Made by a program: the position numbers and the translations under genes
The notes under the pieces: generated by a model
Seen by the model: only the letters and a program-made list of their open reading frames with translations
What the model was told of the DNA's origin: nothing
Database searches by the model: none
Shown here: positions 41,312-51,800 of the stretch, piece after piece
Layout of the letters: each line of letters opens with the position of its first letter
Position numbering within the stretch: position 1 is the stretch's first letter
Assembly: GCF_019430945.1 (NCBI RefSeq)
Contig: NZ_JAHYCB010000010.1
Location: 123,784-187,783 of the forward strand
Length of the DNA: 64,000 nucleotides
Direction: 5' to 3'
Source: Neorhizobium populisoli
GTDB taxonomy: Bacteria; Pseudomonadota; Alphaproteobacteria; Rhizobiales; Rhizobiaceae

Positions 41312-42526
41312 TCAGGGCCGGATCAACAGGATCGGGCAGGGCGAGCCGGCCGGCAGTTCGGGCGCATGCGGCGGCCGGATGATGAGCGCGTCCGAATGGG
41401 CGAAAATCTTCATCATCGAGGAATCCTGCTTCTGGAAGGAATCCGCCACGAAATTGCCGTCGCTGTCGCGTGTCAGGGTCGACCGGAGATAATCCTGCCG
41501 CTGGTCGTTGGCCGCGAGTGTCTTCAAGGTAATGCCCTGCACCTCACGCCGGCGATCCGGCAGGTGGCCGAGCTTGCGCAGCAGCGGCTCGAGGAACAGC
41601 ATGCTGGTGACGAGGCTTGCGACCGGGTTTCCGGGCAGGCCGAGCACCCGCATGTCGCCCAGCGCGCCGACCATCAGCGGCTTGCCGGGACGCATGGCAA
41701 TCCGCCAGAAATCGAGTTGCATGCCAGCGCTTTTCAGCGTCGATTGCACAAGGTCGTGGTCGCCGACGGATGCGCCGCCCAGCGTCACCAGAACGTCGGC
41801 CTTCTCGGCTCGTGCCCGATCGATCGCTGCGGCGATATCTTCCGGGCGGTCCTTGACGATGCCGAGATCGAGTACCTCGCCGCCATTGTCACGCACCAAA
41901 GCTGCGACGCCGAACGTGTTGGAGGCGATAATCTGCGCGGGGCCGGTCGTCTCGCCGGGCGTCAGCAACTCGTCGCCGGTGGCGAGAATCGCCACGCGGG
42001 GGCGACGGTAAACCTCGACGGTCGGATGGTTCATGGCGGCGGCGACGGTCAGATGCGAAAAGTCGAGAAGGGTACCGGCGGATACGACCACTTCGCCTTC
42101 CGCAAAATCCTGGCCGCGAGGGCGAACGTGCCGGCCCTTGGTCACTTCGAACTTGGTGCGGATGCGGCCACCGTCGAGCTTTTCGGCGTCTTCCTGGATC
42201 AAGATCGAGTCGGCGCCTTCCGGGAGCGGCGCACCGGTAAAGATGCGCACGGTCTCACCTGCGCCGAGCACGCCATCGAACGCATGTCCCGCGGCCGCGC
42301 TGCCGATCACGGTAAGCTCCGCGCCGATTGACGGAGCGTCGCTGGCCCTCAGCGCATAGCCATCCATTGCGGATGCATGAAAGGGCGGTTGGGTCAGCCG
42401 TGCGGCAAGATCGGCAGCAAGAACGCGACCGCTGGCGTCGCCAAGCGGTATGGTCTCGATCGCTTCGATCGGGTTCGCCTTGCCGAGCAGCCGGTTCTTC
42501 GCCTCCGAAACAGGCACGAGTGACAT
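41312..42526 (-). CDS. moeA: Molybdopterin molybdotransferase MoeA
   Basis: Inserts molybdate into adenylated molybdopterin. The 404 residues include ASAMDGYALRASD in the N-terminal region, the MPT-binding segment VTLGGASVGDHDLVQS and LPGNPVASLVT, then the C-terminal beta domain. GGAGGA precedes the ATG at 42526. It follows moaC by 28 bases, the last gene of the ppiD-trpD-trpC-moaC-moeA series on this strand. In several alphaproteobacteria lexA comes next; here the next gene is a photolyase. Confidence 0.96.
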   Translation of the reverse strand: MSLVPVSEAKNRLLGKANPIEAIETIPLGDASGRVLAADLAARLTQPPFHASAMDGYALRASDAPSIGAELTVIGSAAAGHAFDGVLGAGETVRIFTGAPLPEGADSILIQEDAEKLDGGRIRTKFEVTKGRHVRPRGQDFAEGEVVVSAGTLLDFSHLTVAAAMNHPTVEVYRRPRVAILATGDELLTPGETTGPAQIIASNTFGVAALVRDNGGEVLDLGIVKDRPEDIAAAIDRARAEKADVLVTLGGASVGDHDLVQSTLKSAGMQLDFWRIAMRPGKPLMVGALGDMRVLGLPGNPVASLVTSMLFLEPLLRKLGHLPDRRREVQGITLKTLAANDQRQDYLRSTLTRDSDGNFVADSFQKQDSSMMKIFAHSDALIIRPPHAPELPAGSPCPILLIRP

Positions 42527-42554
42527 AGCCAGTCCTCCAGTGGTTCAGGGCCGA

Positions 42555-43031
42555 TTATTCGGCGCGAAAAATTCCCGATTTTCCACCGGTCTTTTCCAGA
42601 AGGCGGATACCGCCGATCTCCATGCTCCTGTCGGCGGCCTTAGCCATGTCGTAGACGGTGAGGCAGGCGATGGAAACGGCGGTCAATGCCTCCATCTCGA
42701 CGCCGGTCTTGCCGGTGAGCTTAGCAGTCGCCGTGATGCGCAGGCCGGGCAGGGCGTCGTCCTCGGCAATCTCGACCGAAACCTTGGTCAGCATCAGCGG
42801 ATGGCAGAGCGGAATGAGGTCAGAGGTCTTCTTGGCGGCCATGATGCCGGCGAGCCGCGCGGTACCGATCACGTCTCCCTTCTTGGCATTGCCGTCGCGG
42901 ATCAGCGCCAGCGTCTCCGGCAGCATGCGGACATAGCCTTCGGCGGTTGCCGAACGCACGGTTTCCGCCTTGTCGCCGACATCGACCATGTTGGCTTCGC
43001 CGGAGGCACCGATATGGGTCAGGCCCGACAT
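42555..43031 (-). CDS. moaC: Cyclic pyranopterin monophosphate synthase MoaC
   Basis: Acts after MoaA to form cyclic pyranopterin monophosphate in molybdenum cofactor synthesis. The 158-residue product has MVDVGDKAETVRSATAEG, the substrate-binding PLCHPLMLTKV, and the KTGVEMEALTAVS and DMAKAADRSM motifs with the catalytic Lys/Asp. Its ATG shares a base with the trpC stop (TAATG), so it is translationally coupled to trpC. Confidence 0.97.
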   Translation of the reverse strand: MSGLTHIGASGEANMVDVGDKAETVRSATAEGYVRMLPETLALIRDGNAKKGDVIGTARLAGIMAAKKTSDLIPLCHPLMLTKVSVEIAEDDALPGLRITATAKLTGKTGVEMEALTAVSIACLTVYDMAKAADRSMEIGGIRLLEKTGGKSGIFRAE

Positions 43032-43846
43032 TATTCGGCGGCCAGGTTTGCAGCCTCGCCAGTCAGCAGCAATCGCGTTGCCGCCGCCACATCGTCCTTG
43101 CGCATGAGGCTTTCGCCAACCAGGAAGGTGTCGATGGCGACCTTCTGCAGGCGCAGGCAATCCTGATGGGTGAAGATGCCGCTTTCGCCAACCAGAAGCC
43201 GGTCCGCCGGCACCATTGGCGCCAGCTCTTCACTGGTTTCGAGGCTGAGCTCGAAGGTGCGCAGATTGCGGTTGTTGATGCCGATCAGCGGCGAGGGGAG
43301 TTTCAACGCCCGCTCCATTTCCTCGGCATCATGCACTTCGATCAGCGCATCCAAACCGAGTTCGGTGGCGACATCATAAAGCTCGCGGGCCTCGGAGTCG
43401 GAGAGCGAGGCCATGATCAGCAGGATGCAATCGGCACCCCAGGCGCGCGCTTCGTAGACCTGATAGGGTTCGAACATGAAGTCCTTGCGAAGCGCCGGCA
43501 GCGCGCAAGCGTTGCGGGCGGCAGTCAGGAATTCCGGCGCGCCCTGAAAGCTCGGCTTGTCGGTGAGAACCGAGAGACAGGCTGCCCCGCCGGCTTCATA
43601 GGCTGCGGCGAGCGCCGGCGGATCGAAATCCGGGCGGATCAGGCCCTTGGACGGGCTTGCTTTCTTGATTTCGGCGATGAGGCCAAAGACGCCCGAATCC
43701 TTCTTCGCCTTAAGCGCGCGGTGGAAGCCCCGGGTGGCGGGCTGATCGGCGGCACGTGCCTTGACCTCGGCAAGCGGCAGCGCCGCCTTGGCCGCGGCAA
43801 TCTCTTCGCGCTTATAGGCTTCGATCTTCTTCAGGATATCCGCCAT
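43031..43846 (-). CDS. trpC: Indole-3-glycerol phosphate synthase
   Basis: Fourth step of tryptophan synthesis, closing the indole ring. The 271-residue TIM barrel has the catalytic Lys in LIAEIKKASPSKGLI, Lys in LRKDFMFEPYQVYEA, Glu in LIEVHDAEEMERAL and the phosphate-binding LLVGESGIFTHQD. It starts 15 bases after trpD and overlaps moaC by one base. It is not fused to trpF. Confidence 0.97.
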   Translation of the reverse strand: MADILKKIEAYKREEIAAAKAALPLAEVKARAADQPATRGFHRALKAKKDSGVFGLIAEIKKASPSKGLIRPDFDPPALAAAYEAGGAACLSVLTDKPSFQGAPEFLTAARNACALPALRKDFMFEPYQVYEARAWGADCILLIMASLSDSEARELYDVATELGLDALIEVHDAEEMERALKLPSPLIGINNRNLRTFELSLETSEELAPMVPADRLLVGESGIFTHQDCLRLQKVAIDTFLVGESLMRKDDVAAATRLLLTGEAANLAAE

Positions 43847-43861
43847 AACCTCGATCCTTCC

Positions 43862-44878
43862 TCAGGCCTTCTCGTTCGACGTCGCGACCAAGCGGTCGAG
43901 CGCGGCAGCCGCTTCGCCGCTTTCCAACGAACGGGTTGCGATCTTCATACCGTCCATCAGCGTTTCCGCCTTGCCGGCAATCACCAGCGAGGCCGCCGCG
44001 TTGCAGAGCGAGATATCGCGATAAGGGTTCTTTGCGCCGCCGAGCACCGCGCGCAGGGCCGCCGCATTGTGATGACCGTCGCCTCCGACCAGATCGGCCA
44101 GTCTTGCCGGCTCGACACCGAAATCCTTCGGCGTCAGTTCGAAGGAGCGGATCTTGCCGTCTTCCAATGCTGTCACATGCGTGACGCCCGTCGTGGTGAT
44201 CTCGTCCATGCCCTCGCCATGCACGACCCAGACGGTTTCCGAACCGAGGTTGCGCAGGACTTCAGCAATCGGCGTTACCCATTTTGGCGCGAAGACACCC
44301 AACAACTGGCGCTTGGCGCCAGCCGGGTTGGACAGCGGGCCGAGCAGGTTGAAGATCGTGCGTGTGCCTAGCTCGACCCGGCTCGGGCCAACATGGCGCA
44401 TGGCCGCGTGGTGCATGGAGGCGAACATGAAGCCGATACCGGCTTCGATGATGCAGCGCGATATCAGATCGGGGCCGATATCGAGATTGACGCCGAGAAC
44501 GGACAACGTGTCGGCCGTGCCCGATTTGGAGCTGAGTGCCCGATTGCCATGCTTGGCGATCGGAACCTTGGCGCCAGCGGTGATGAGCGATGCAAGCGTC
44601 GAGATATTGTAGGTTCCGAGGCCGTCACCACCGGTTCCGACGATATCCATCGCATCCGCAGGCCCCGTAACCGGCAGCATTTTCGAGCGCATGGTTTCCA
44701 CGGCGCCGGTAATCTCGGCCACCGTTTCACCGCGTACGCGCAGCGCCATCAGGAAGCCGCCGATCTGCGATGGCGTCGCTTCGCCCGACATCAGAACTTC
44801 GAATGCGCCGCGCGCCTCTTCGTGGCTCAAGCTCTCGCCATTGGCGACCTTGGCGATAAGGGGTTTCAGCTCAGGCAT
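43862..44878 (-). CDS. trpD: Anthranilate phosphoribosyltransferase
   Basis: Second step of tryptophan synthesis, joining anthranilate and PRPP. The 338 residues carry the PRPP loop DIVGTGGDGLGTYNIST and KHGNRALSSKSGTAD, and anthranilate-binding residues in FMFASMHHAAMRHVGPSR. It lies 12 bases after ppiD and 15 before trpC. trpE/G are not in the window, as is common in rhizobia. Confidence 0.97.
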   Translation of the reverse strand: MPELKPLIAKVANGESLSHEEARGAFEVLMSGEATPSQIGGFLMALRVRGETVAEITGAVETMRSKMLPVTGPADAMDIVGTGGDGLGTYNISTLASLITAGAKVPIAKHGNRALSSKSGTADTLSVLGVNLDIGPDLISRCIIEAGIGFMFASMHHAAMRHVGPSRVELGTRTIFNLLGPLSNPAGAKRQLLGVFAPKWVTPIAEVLRNLGSETVWVVHGEGMDEITTTGVTHVTALEDGKIRSFELTPKDFGVEPARLADLVGGDGHHNAAALRAVLGGAKNPYRDISLCNAAASLVIAGKAETLMDGMKIATRSLESGEAAAALDRLVATSNEKA

Positions 44879-44890
44879 TGCACCCCTTCC

Positions 44891-46774
44891 TTACTGGACC
44901 ATGGCCTGGTTGACGACAGTCTGGTTGACCGAAACGCCGTAGCTGGTCTTCAGGCTGTTGACCATCTGGTCGAGCATGTCGTCGCCGGCAGACTGTGCCA
45001 TCTGGTCAAGCTGCTTGTCGCCGGAAAGCGCATCGCTGGTGGCTTCATCGACAGCCGTAACCTTCAGGAGAAGCCGGCTCTCGCCGTCAGATCCGAGGGC
45101 CGTACCGGTGATCCCGACCGGGCCGGCAAAGGCTGCCGAGATTGCTTCATTGCCGAAGATCGCGTCTTCAGCACCGCGGCGCAGGCCCTGCTTGTTTTCG
45201 ACAGCAATGCCGAATTCGCTGCCGATCGCGGCAAGCGTTTCCCCCTTGTCCAGGCGACCCTTCAACTCGATAGCCTTGGCGCCGAGCGCCTGGCGCTGCT
45301 GGTCGGCAGTCCAGTCGGCGACGGCTTTTTCGCGCACTTCCGCAAGCGGGCGGTCACGTTCGGGAATGATGTTGCGAACTTCGAACCAGACGTATCCGTC
45401 ATTGCCGAGGCTGACGGGCAGGGTGTCTGCGCCGGGGTCGGCGCGGAAGACCTCACCAAGCAGCTGGTTCGAAGCCGGAATGTTGGTGACGCGCTTGCCC
45501 TGTTCGTCATTGCCGGATGCATCGGTGGTCAGGGCGACGATGTTGAGGTGCTGCGCCTTGGCAGTTTCTTCGAGCGAGGTGCCGCCGCCGCGCATGTCGT
45601 CGAAACGATCGTGAACATTGTTCAGCTCGCGGGAGGCGGCAGCGACTGCAAGCTGCTTGCGCAGCTCCTCCTTCACTTCGTCGAACGAACGGGTGGTTTC
45701 CGGGCGGATATTCGTCACGCGCAGGATGACCGGGCCGAACGTGCCGCTGATGACCGGGGTCGTACCGCCGGCGGCTGCGACCTTAAAGGCTGGTTCGGTA
45801 AAGGCCGGGTCGGGCATGGTTTCGCGGGTAAAATCGCCAAGTGCGATGTCAGCCGCCGTCTTGCCCTGATCCTTGACCAGCTGATCGAAGTTTGCAGCGC
45901 CGCCCTTAAGCTGGTTTGCAGCCGCATCCGCCATTTCCTTGTTGGGGAAGGGGAGCTGCTCGATGGTGCGGGTTTCGTGCGTCTTGTAGCTGTCCTTGCG
46001 CTTGTCGTATTCGGCGCGGACCTGCTCGTCGCCGATCGAGCCCGTATCGGCGATATCGGCCGGCTGCAGCTTTACATAGGCGAAGGTGCGGTATTCCGGC
46101 GCGCGGTAGCGGCTCTTCACCCCATCGAACCATTTGGTGAGAATGTCGTCGGCCGGTGCCTTGACGGGATCGATATTGGCATTCGACAGGAGCAGATAGT
46201 CGACGGTGCGGCTTTCGTCGCGATAGTGCTTCAGCGCGTCGACGAGAACCTGCGGCGCCTTGAAACCGTCGGAGACCGCTTCGACGATCTGGCTGCGGAC
46301 GGCGACCTTGCTGCGTTCCTTGATATAGTCGTCCTCACGGATGCTGGCATTGCGCAGGCGCGAGGTGAAGAGGTTGCGGTCGAACTGGCCGCTGGTGCTC
46401 AGGAAGGCCGGGTCCTGGGCGATCAGGTTCGCGAGGCGATCCTCGGAAAGACCGAGGCTCATGTCGGCGGAGAGCTGATCGAGCGCCGCGCCGGCCGCGA
46501 GCTGCGCGAAGACGTCGTTCTCGACGCCGAAGGCACGCGCCTGTTCGGCGGTGAGCTGCGTACCGAACTGGCGGCTCAGATTGGCGATCTGGCGCTGATA
46601 GGCCAGGCGGAATTCCTGGGCGGAAATCTTCTGGTCGCCGACCGTCATCACCGTGTTGCTGCTCGGTGCGATCAGTTCGCGGGAAATGCCCCAGATGCCG
46701 AACGAGACGACCAGAAGCAGGAGAAGTGCCTTGGCGACCCAGGAGCGGGCTGCGTTTCTGAGGGAATCAAGCAT
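44891..46774 (-). CDS. ppiD: Periplasmic peptidyl-prolyl isomerase PpiD (SurA-N)
   Basis: A 627-residue inner-membrane-anchored folding factor acting near the Sec translocon. One N-terminal membrane helix (AKALLLLLVVSFGIWGIS) is followed by a SurA-N-like helical domain, a parvulin-type PpiC segment (about residues 250-380, partly degenerate: RTIEQLPFPNKEMADAAANQL) and a long C-terminal helical region. It heads the operon with trpDC and the moa genes. A bipartite hairpin lies in its 5' region at 46819-46859. Parvulin catalytic residues are not well conserved, so it may act mainly as a chaperone. Confidence 0.9.
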   Translation of the reverse strand: MLDSLRNAARSWVAKALLLLLVVSFGIWGISRELIAPSSNTVMTVGDQKISAQEFRLAYQRQIANLSRQFGTQLTAEQARAFGVENDVFAQLAAGAALDQLSADMSLGLSEDRLANLIAQDPAFLSTSGQFDRNLFTSRLRNASIREDDYIKERSKVAVRSQIVEAVSDGFKAPQVLVDALKHYRDESRTVDYLLLSNANIDPVKAPADDILTKWFDGVKSRYRAPEYRTFAYVKLQPADIADTGSIGDEQVRAEYDKRKDSYKTHETRTIEQLPFPNKEMADAAANQLKGGAANFDQLVKDQGKTAADIALGDFTRETMPDPAFTEPAFKVAAAGGTTPVISGTFGPVILRVTNIRPETTRSFDEVKEELRKQLAVAAASRELNNVHDRFDDMRGGGTSLEETAKAQHLNIVALTTDASGNDEQGKRVTNIPASNQLLGEVFRADPGADTLPVSLGNDGYVWFEVRNIIPERDRPLAEVREKAVADWTADQQRQALGAKAIELKGRLDKGETLAAIGSEFGIAVENKQGLRRGAEDAIFGNEAISAAFAGPVGITGTALGSDGESRLLLKVTAVDEATSDALSGDKQLDQMAQSAGDDMLDQMVNSLKTSYGVSVNQTVVNQAMVQ

Positions 46775-46818
46775 CGATCAACACCTTGCAAATTAATCTG
46801 GGCAAAATGTCAGCCCAA

Positions 46819-46859
46819 ACAGTCCTGCCGCCCGTGTTCCGGGCGGATTGAAGGACTGT
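46819..46859 (-). other. Bipartite hairpin upstream of ppiD
   Basis: Outer arms ACAGTCC/GGACTGT and inner arms CCGCCCG/CGGGCGG, separated by short internal loops, 45 bases before the ppiD start and 80 after the DUF486 stop. On the minus strand it is followed only by GTTTGGG, a poor U-tract. It could end the DUF486 transcript or form a leader. Confidence 0.55.
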
Positions 46860-46938
46860 CTCTAAATCAAACCGAGACGGAAATGAAGGTGTGCCGGACG
46901 AAAAGCGCGCAAGCGTGATTCCGGCTACCCGCTGTCGG

Positions 46939-47286
46939 TTATTTTGTGAAGATGAAGAAGGCACCGAGCGCGATGAAACCGAAGCCGATGATCTGCTTCC
47001 AGCTGATCGCCTCACCGAGATAAAAGACAGAGAAGATCACGAACACCGAAAGCGTGATGACTTCCTGAATGGTCTTCAGCTGCGCGGCGTTGAAATAACC
47101 GTAGCCCATGCGGTTGGCCGGTACCTGGGCGCAATATTCGAAGAACGCGATTCCCCAGCTTACCAGGATGACGAGATAGAGCGGCCTGTCCTCGAATTTG
47201 AGATGGCCGTACCAGGCGAATGTCATGAAGATGTTGGAGAGGATGAGAAGGCCGACGGTGATGAAGGGCGTGGCGCTGGCAAACAT
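46939..47286 (-). CDS. DMT family protein (DUF486)
   Basis: A 115-residue membrane protein with four predicted helices (PFITVGLLILSNIFMTFAWYG, LVILVSWGIAFFEYCAQ, IQEVITLSVFVIFSVFYLGE, IGFGFIALGAFFIF). It belongs to the DUF486 branch of the drug/metabolite superfamily; members of this size probably work as dimers, and the substrate is unknown. The start MFASATPF at 47286 is the family N terminus; the long frame upstream looks non-coding. Confidence 0.9.
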   Translation of the reverse strand: MFASATPFITVGLLILSNIFMTFAWYGHLKFEDRPLYLVILVSWGIAFFEYCAQVPANRMGYGYFNAAQLKTIQEVITLSVFVIFSVFYLGEAISWKQIIGFGFIALGAFFIFTK

Positions 47287-47354
47287 TGGGCGAATCCATG
47301 AAGTGGCCGATTCCGAAGGCTCACCATGTTCGGATTTGAAATACAAGCGCAGGC

Positions 47355-48095
47355 TTATGCAGGGGGTGATCGATGACGTGTCACACCAACCTGCCGTGCG
47401 TTGAGTCTGGACGTTGCAAAACGACAATTCTCGCTGAGCGGACAGAGTTGGCAATCCGCCTGTTCGAACCGACAGAAGGTTTTCCCGAGCTGCTTGATCA
47501 GAACGTGGAATTCCGAGAGTTCGTGGGCAGTCCAATGCGGCGCGAGGCTCATGACAGCATCATAGACCGCCACCGTGTCGGCGCGCTCGCCGACAATTCC
47601 GAAACGGCCGAGGACGCGGATGATATGCGTGTCCGCCACAAAGGCGGGCATGGCCAGTGTCGAAAAATTGAGTGTCGCGGCGGCGACCTTGCGGCCAACG
47701 CCGGGCAGGGTTTCCAGCCAGGCGAGCGCCTGTGAGACCGGGCGCTGCCTGAGCCATGAAAGGTCGAATTCAGGCGATACAAGCGCGATCAGCCGCAGAG
47801 CCTCTTTAAGATGTGCGGCCTTTTCCGGCGCGAAGGTAACGTCCCGGATCGCCTCTTCGATCCCGGCCAAGGGCGCTTCGGCGAGATCGGGCCAGGACGA
47901 ATAACGCCGAACAAGCTTCTCGTATGACCGTAGAGAAACCGTATCCTTCGTCCGGCTGCTGATCATCGATTTTAAAAGCTGGCCGACAGGTTCGCGAATA
48001 TTGTGCGGAAGGTAGCCGGGAAAAGCGGCGCGCAACTGCTCCCGCATCAGCGGCAGATCATCAGACGGTCGGGCGAAATCGAAGAAAGTCTGCAT
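47355..48095 (-). CDS. Endonuclease III-like DNA glycosylase with 4Fe-4S cluster
   Basis: Base-excision repair protein of 246 residues. The helix-hairpin-helix and catalytic Lys are in LPGVGRKVAAATLNF and the catalytic Asp in FVADTHIIRVLGRFG. The C-terminal cluster C-X6-C-X2-C-X5-C (CRFEQADCQLCPLSENC) is complete. It differs from the housekeeping Nth in length and N terminus, so it is likely a paralogue of the HhH-GPD/UV-endonuclease type. The target lesion is unknown. Confidence 0.9.
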   Translation of the reverse strand: MQTFFDFARPSDDLPLMREQLRAAFPGYLPHNIREPVGQLLKSMISSRTKDTVSLRSYEKLVRRYSSWPDLAEAPLAGIEEAIRDVTFAPEKAAHLKEALRLIALVSPEFDLSWLRQRPVSQALAWLETLPGVGRKVAAATLNFSTLAMPAFVADTHIIRVLGRFGIVGERADTVAVYDAVMSLAPHWTAHELSEFHVLIKQLGKTFCRFEQADCQLCPLSENCRFATSRLNARQVGVTRHRSPPA

Positions 48096-48147
48096 GCCTC
48101 TTTATAAGAACATAAAGAGAACAATTCAATCTCGATGTTGATTTCGT

Positions 48148-48702
48148 TCAAACCTGATTCTGGCTGACCAGCAGCAGCACGACATAAGCGAGAACCGTGA
48201 ACATCAGGCCACGGAAGGCGTAGGCCACGAATTTGTATTTCTGGCGGGCGATCAGCGACAGGACATCGGCATTGTCCAGATATTCCTTGAAGAGATATCC
48301 GACATCGCTCCGTTCGGCGGCGCTTTCGAAAATCGGCCGGTGCTGCGGCCAGGTTCCCCAGAAAAGCGAAGTCGATTTGTTGATGTGGCGCGGCAGGACG
48401 ACCAGAATGGCAAATATGATTGAGAGAACCGAGGCGAGCGCAAGTGCAGCCGAAAGGATAATCTCGGTCCAGTTGCCGGTCATGTATCGGGCGAGGTTAA
48501 AGACATTGCGCCCTTCTGTCGACGACACGAGGAAGGCAAGCATGAAGGTGAATATATAGGCCGCCTTCTGGTCCGATATCTTGATCTGATCATAGTATAT
48601 ATCATTGACTTTGCGAACGTGATTGAAGTATTCTTCTGTAACCTCGCCGGTTGCCATCGGCATGTCCAGCATCTCGGTCGGGGCGCTGTCGAAATCGCTC
48701 AC
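48148..48702 (-). CDS. Three-helix membrane protein resembling Pycsar effector PycTM (DUF5706)
   Basis: A 184-residue protein with predicted helices at about 48-65, 82-105 and 162-182. Before helix 1 it has DQIKISDQKAAYIFTF, close to the K/D-x-K-A segment that opens PycTM/DUF5706 proteins. A conserved soluble middle follows (LPRHINKSTSLFWGTWPQ, GYLFKEYLDNADVLSLIARQKYKF), ending in a hydrophobic helix. PycTM proteins are membrane-disrupting effectors activated by cyclic pyrimidines in antiphage Pycsar systems. GTG 48702 is preferred because AAGGAG lies 10 bases upstream. It is divergent from a FecR-TPR-barrel gene and its cyclase. The family call is from motifs alone. Confidence 0.6.
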   Translation of the reverse strand: MSDFDSAPTEMLDMPMATGEVTEEYFNHVRKVNDIYYDQIKISDQKAAYIFTFMLAFLVSSTEGRNVFNLARYMTGNWTEIILSAALALASVLSIIFAILVVLPRHINKSTSLFWGTWPQHRPIFESAAERSDVGYLFKEYLDNADVLSLIARQKYKFVAYAFRGLMFTVLAYVVLLLVSQNQV

Positions 48703-48818
48703 CTTCGCCTGTCTCCTTTTTGATATCTGTTTCCCTGTTAATACACCTGTCCTGGAAAGCAAACCCATTGCTGTAATGCGACTTGACACTTCCCTGTTTC
48801 GCAAGCAGTGGTGGGTTT

Positions 48819-51800
48819 ATGTTGGGGGCATTCAATCGACTTTATTTGAGCGCAGTGGCTCTTCCAGCCCTGGTTGTCGCGATGGCGATACCGGTTTCGG
48901 CGGAGCCTGTCGCACGCAACGGCGCCGCAGCGGGTGCCGTCATTGCCCGCAAGGTAGGCGAAGAGGTTCGCTTCATCGATGTATCCAACTGGCAGACGGT
49001 CGATCTGAAGCAAGATCTCCTTTCCGGAGACATTCTGCGCACCAACGAGACCGGGCAGCTCGCCATCCTGTTTTCCGACCGCACGCAGGTTCGCCTGGGG
49101 CGCAATTCATCGCTCGTCGTCAAACAAGTGACATCGAGCACGGATGCAGATACCGTGTTGCAGCTTCAATCCGGATCGATCTGGGCGCGAGCCGAGCGCG
49201 GCGGGCCGGGCGTGAAGGTCGAGACGGCAGCAGCGGCGGCAGCCATTCGCGGCACTGACTGGACGATGACGGTCAATGGCGCCAATACCTCGCTGAACGT
49301 TCTGGAAGGTGTGGTTCAGCTCAGCAATCCGCAGGGCAGCGTCGAAGTACGCCAAGGCGAGGGCGCTGCGGCCACGATTGGTCAGGCGCCTCGCAAGGTG
49401 GCCATCGTGGATTCAGACGACCGCGAGCAGATGCTGTTCTATCTGCCGCCGCGTGAAGCATTCGAACGCATGCCCCCCTCCGCGCAACCCGTCGCAAAGA
49501 TGCGCAGGGATGCCGATCGTATTTCCGCAATCCAGCCGGAACGCCGCAGCCCCGAAGATTGGGTTACCTTTGCAGAGGCACAACTTTCTCTGGAAGGACG
49601 GCGCCCGGTCAAGCAGACGCTCGACACTCTTCAGAAAATGAAGTTGTCTGTGACGCAGCGTGCGCGCGTGACGTTGATAGAAGCAATTATCGCAGGTTCG
49701 GAGACGCGTTATGCGGAGGCCGCCAAGTTGTTTTCGGCCGCTGAGCCAAAGCTTGACCGGCAACGAAGAGGTATTGCTCTCTACGGCGCTTATTATGCGC
49801 GCTCGCTTGCAGACCCGAGCAAAGTGGAAAATCTGCCGCGTCAGGCCGGTGGCCCCGACGGAGCATTTTTGCGTGCCTACGCTATCGGGTTCCTCAAGGA
49901 TCTTCGCGCCGCTATGGCTTCGCTCTCCGAAGCTGAAAAGCAATATCCGAAAGACCCGGGATTGCCGGCCTATCGGGCATGGCTGGCACTTCTCCTGAAC
50001 GACAGGGTTCAAGTGCAGGAGGCGATGGAGAAGGCGCTTTCCCTTGATCCGCAGGAGCCGACAGCGCTCGAAGTTCGTGCCTACTATAAGACCGGCATTC
50101 AAGGAGATCTCAAAGGCGCACTTGCGGACATCCGCGAAGTTTTGAAGATTGCTCCGGGAACCAGCACGGCTTGGAATATGATGGCGGCGATCCAGTCCGA
50201 TCTTGGAGCGTCGCGAGAGGCCGAAGCAAACTACAAGCATGCGATCGAACTCGATCCGGAAGATCCTGTCGCGCACACGAATCTGGCCGTTTTTTATCTT
50301 GAATTTTATGAGGTCGAGAAAGCCAAGAAAGAGATCGATCTGGCTCTAAAACTCGACCCGACGCTTGGTCCGGCTCTCATCGTACGAGGCATGTATTACA
50401 TGCAGACGGGAGAGATGGATAAGGCAATGGACGACCTTCTTGCGGGTACCGTCTCCAATCCAAGCCACTCCCAGGGCCAGTTGCTTCTGGCTTCCAATCA
50501 TTACGAAAAAGGCGATCGTCTGCCGGCTCAGCAGGCGCTCGATAATGCCGACCGGCTCGACAGGAACGACCCCGTGATTTCGGCCGTTCGAGCGGCAATA
50601 GCGATCGACAACTATGATTCCATTGGCGCGATCCGCAACGCACAGGAATATGTAAAGCGGTCACAAGCACGTGGCGGCCATTACAGTTCACTAGGCGCCA
50701 ACCAGCAGGCCGGTTCGACGTTGAACGACGCATTTCGCTTCCAAGATATGAATTCCTGGGCGGAATATTATAGCGATGCCGTATTCGATCCCTTTGCGGG
50801 GACAGCCTATATCGACCAGAGTATCCGCGGCAGCATCGACATCTTTGCCAACAGCTACATTTACGGCGAAGACATCTTCAACAACACATCGGGTGGTCAG
50901 TCTTTTTCAGCATTTCTGCAAGGCCTGATGCTGGAGCCGCATGTGATCTCCGGCCGCTCGCGATCTGCCAATCTGCTGCGTCGCCCATTTATCGAAGGAT
51001 CGATCGGCGGTGGTATCACGGCAGCTGGGGGTGAGGTGGGCTATACCGGTGAGGCCGACATTCAGGGCTTCAGCAACCTGCCTTTCCCGATTAGTTTTTA
51101 TGGAAATATTCAGTGGCAGAAGGTTCCCGACAGCCGTGATACTTTGGGGCTGACCGATATGAATAGCGAGAACCGCATCATTGGCGGTAACGGCTATCTC
51201 ACGGCAAGCCCGACACCTTATGACCGGACCGTATTTTACATCAACGACTCCAATAGCAGGGTGAATTTCGACGTAAAAAGTCTCGATTTTCTGCCGGCTA
51301 TCGGCGTTCTTCCGGTAACCCTTGAACAAAGTCAGTCAGGCCGAAGTGTCGATGTGGGTCTTGGATGGAGCCACACGGTCGGATATCGCGATGTCGTCAA
51401 TGCCGCGCTCCTCTTCAACGAGACGAACAGCCGTACCAGTTTCAATCGCACAACAGACTTCTTTTTTGGTATTCCCCTGGCTGTCGATTCAGGGAGAAGT
51501 CAATTCAAGCAAACGAGTTACGTGGCGGCATTGAACCATACCGTCGGCTCGGATGACATGACCTGGCGCTATGGTATCGAAGGTGGGTTGCAGACCAGTT
51601 CCCAATATCAGTGGTTTCAGGACGACACCGTCGTTCCGTCCACGATCGTGGAGAATTCCTCATCGACACGCGCCGGTCTCGGTCGCATCTATGTCGATCT
51701 GCTGCACGAGATTACGGCAGACCTCAAAGCCGAATATGCGCTATTCGGAAATCTGATCGCGGGTAACGGGGCTGACGCCCAGAGACTCGACCCACGGCTG

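Noticed and set aside
44393..46918. 841-codon plus-strand frame opposite trpD and ppiD
   Set aside because: It is antisense to trpD/ppiD. Length alone is misleading in this GC-rich genome.
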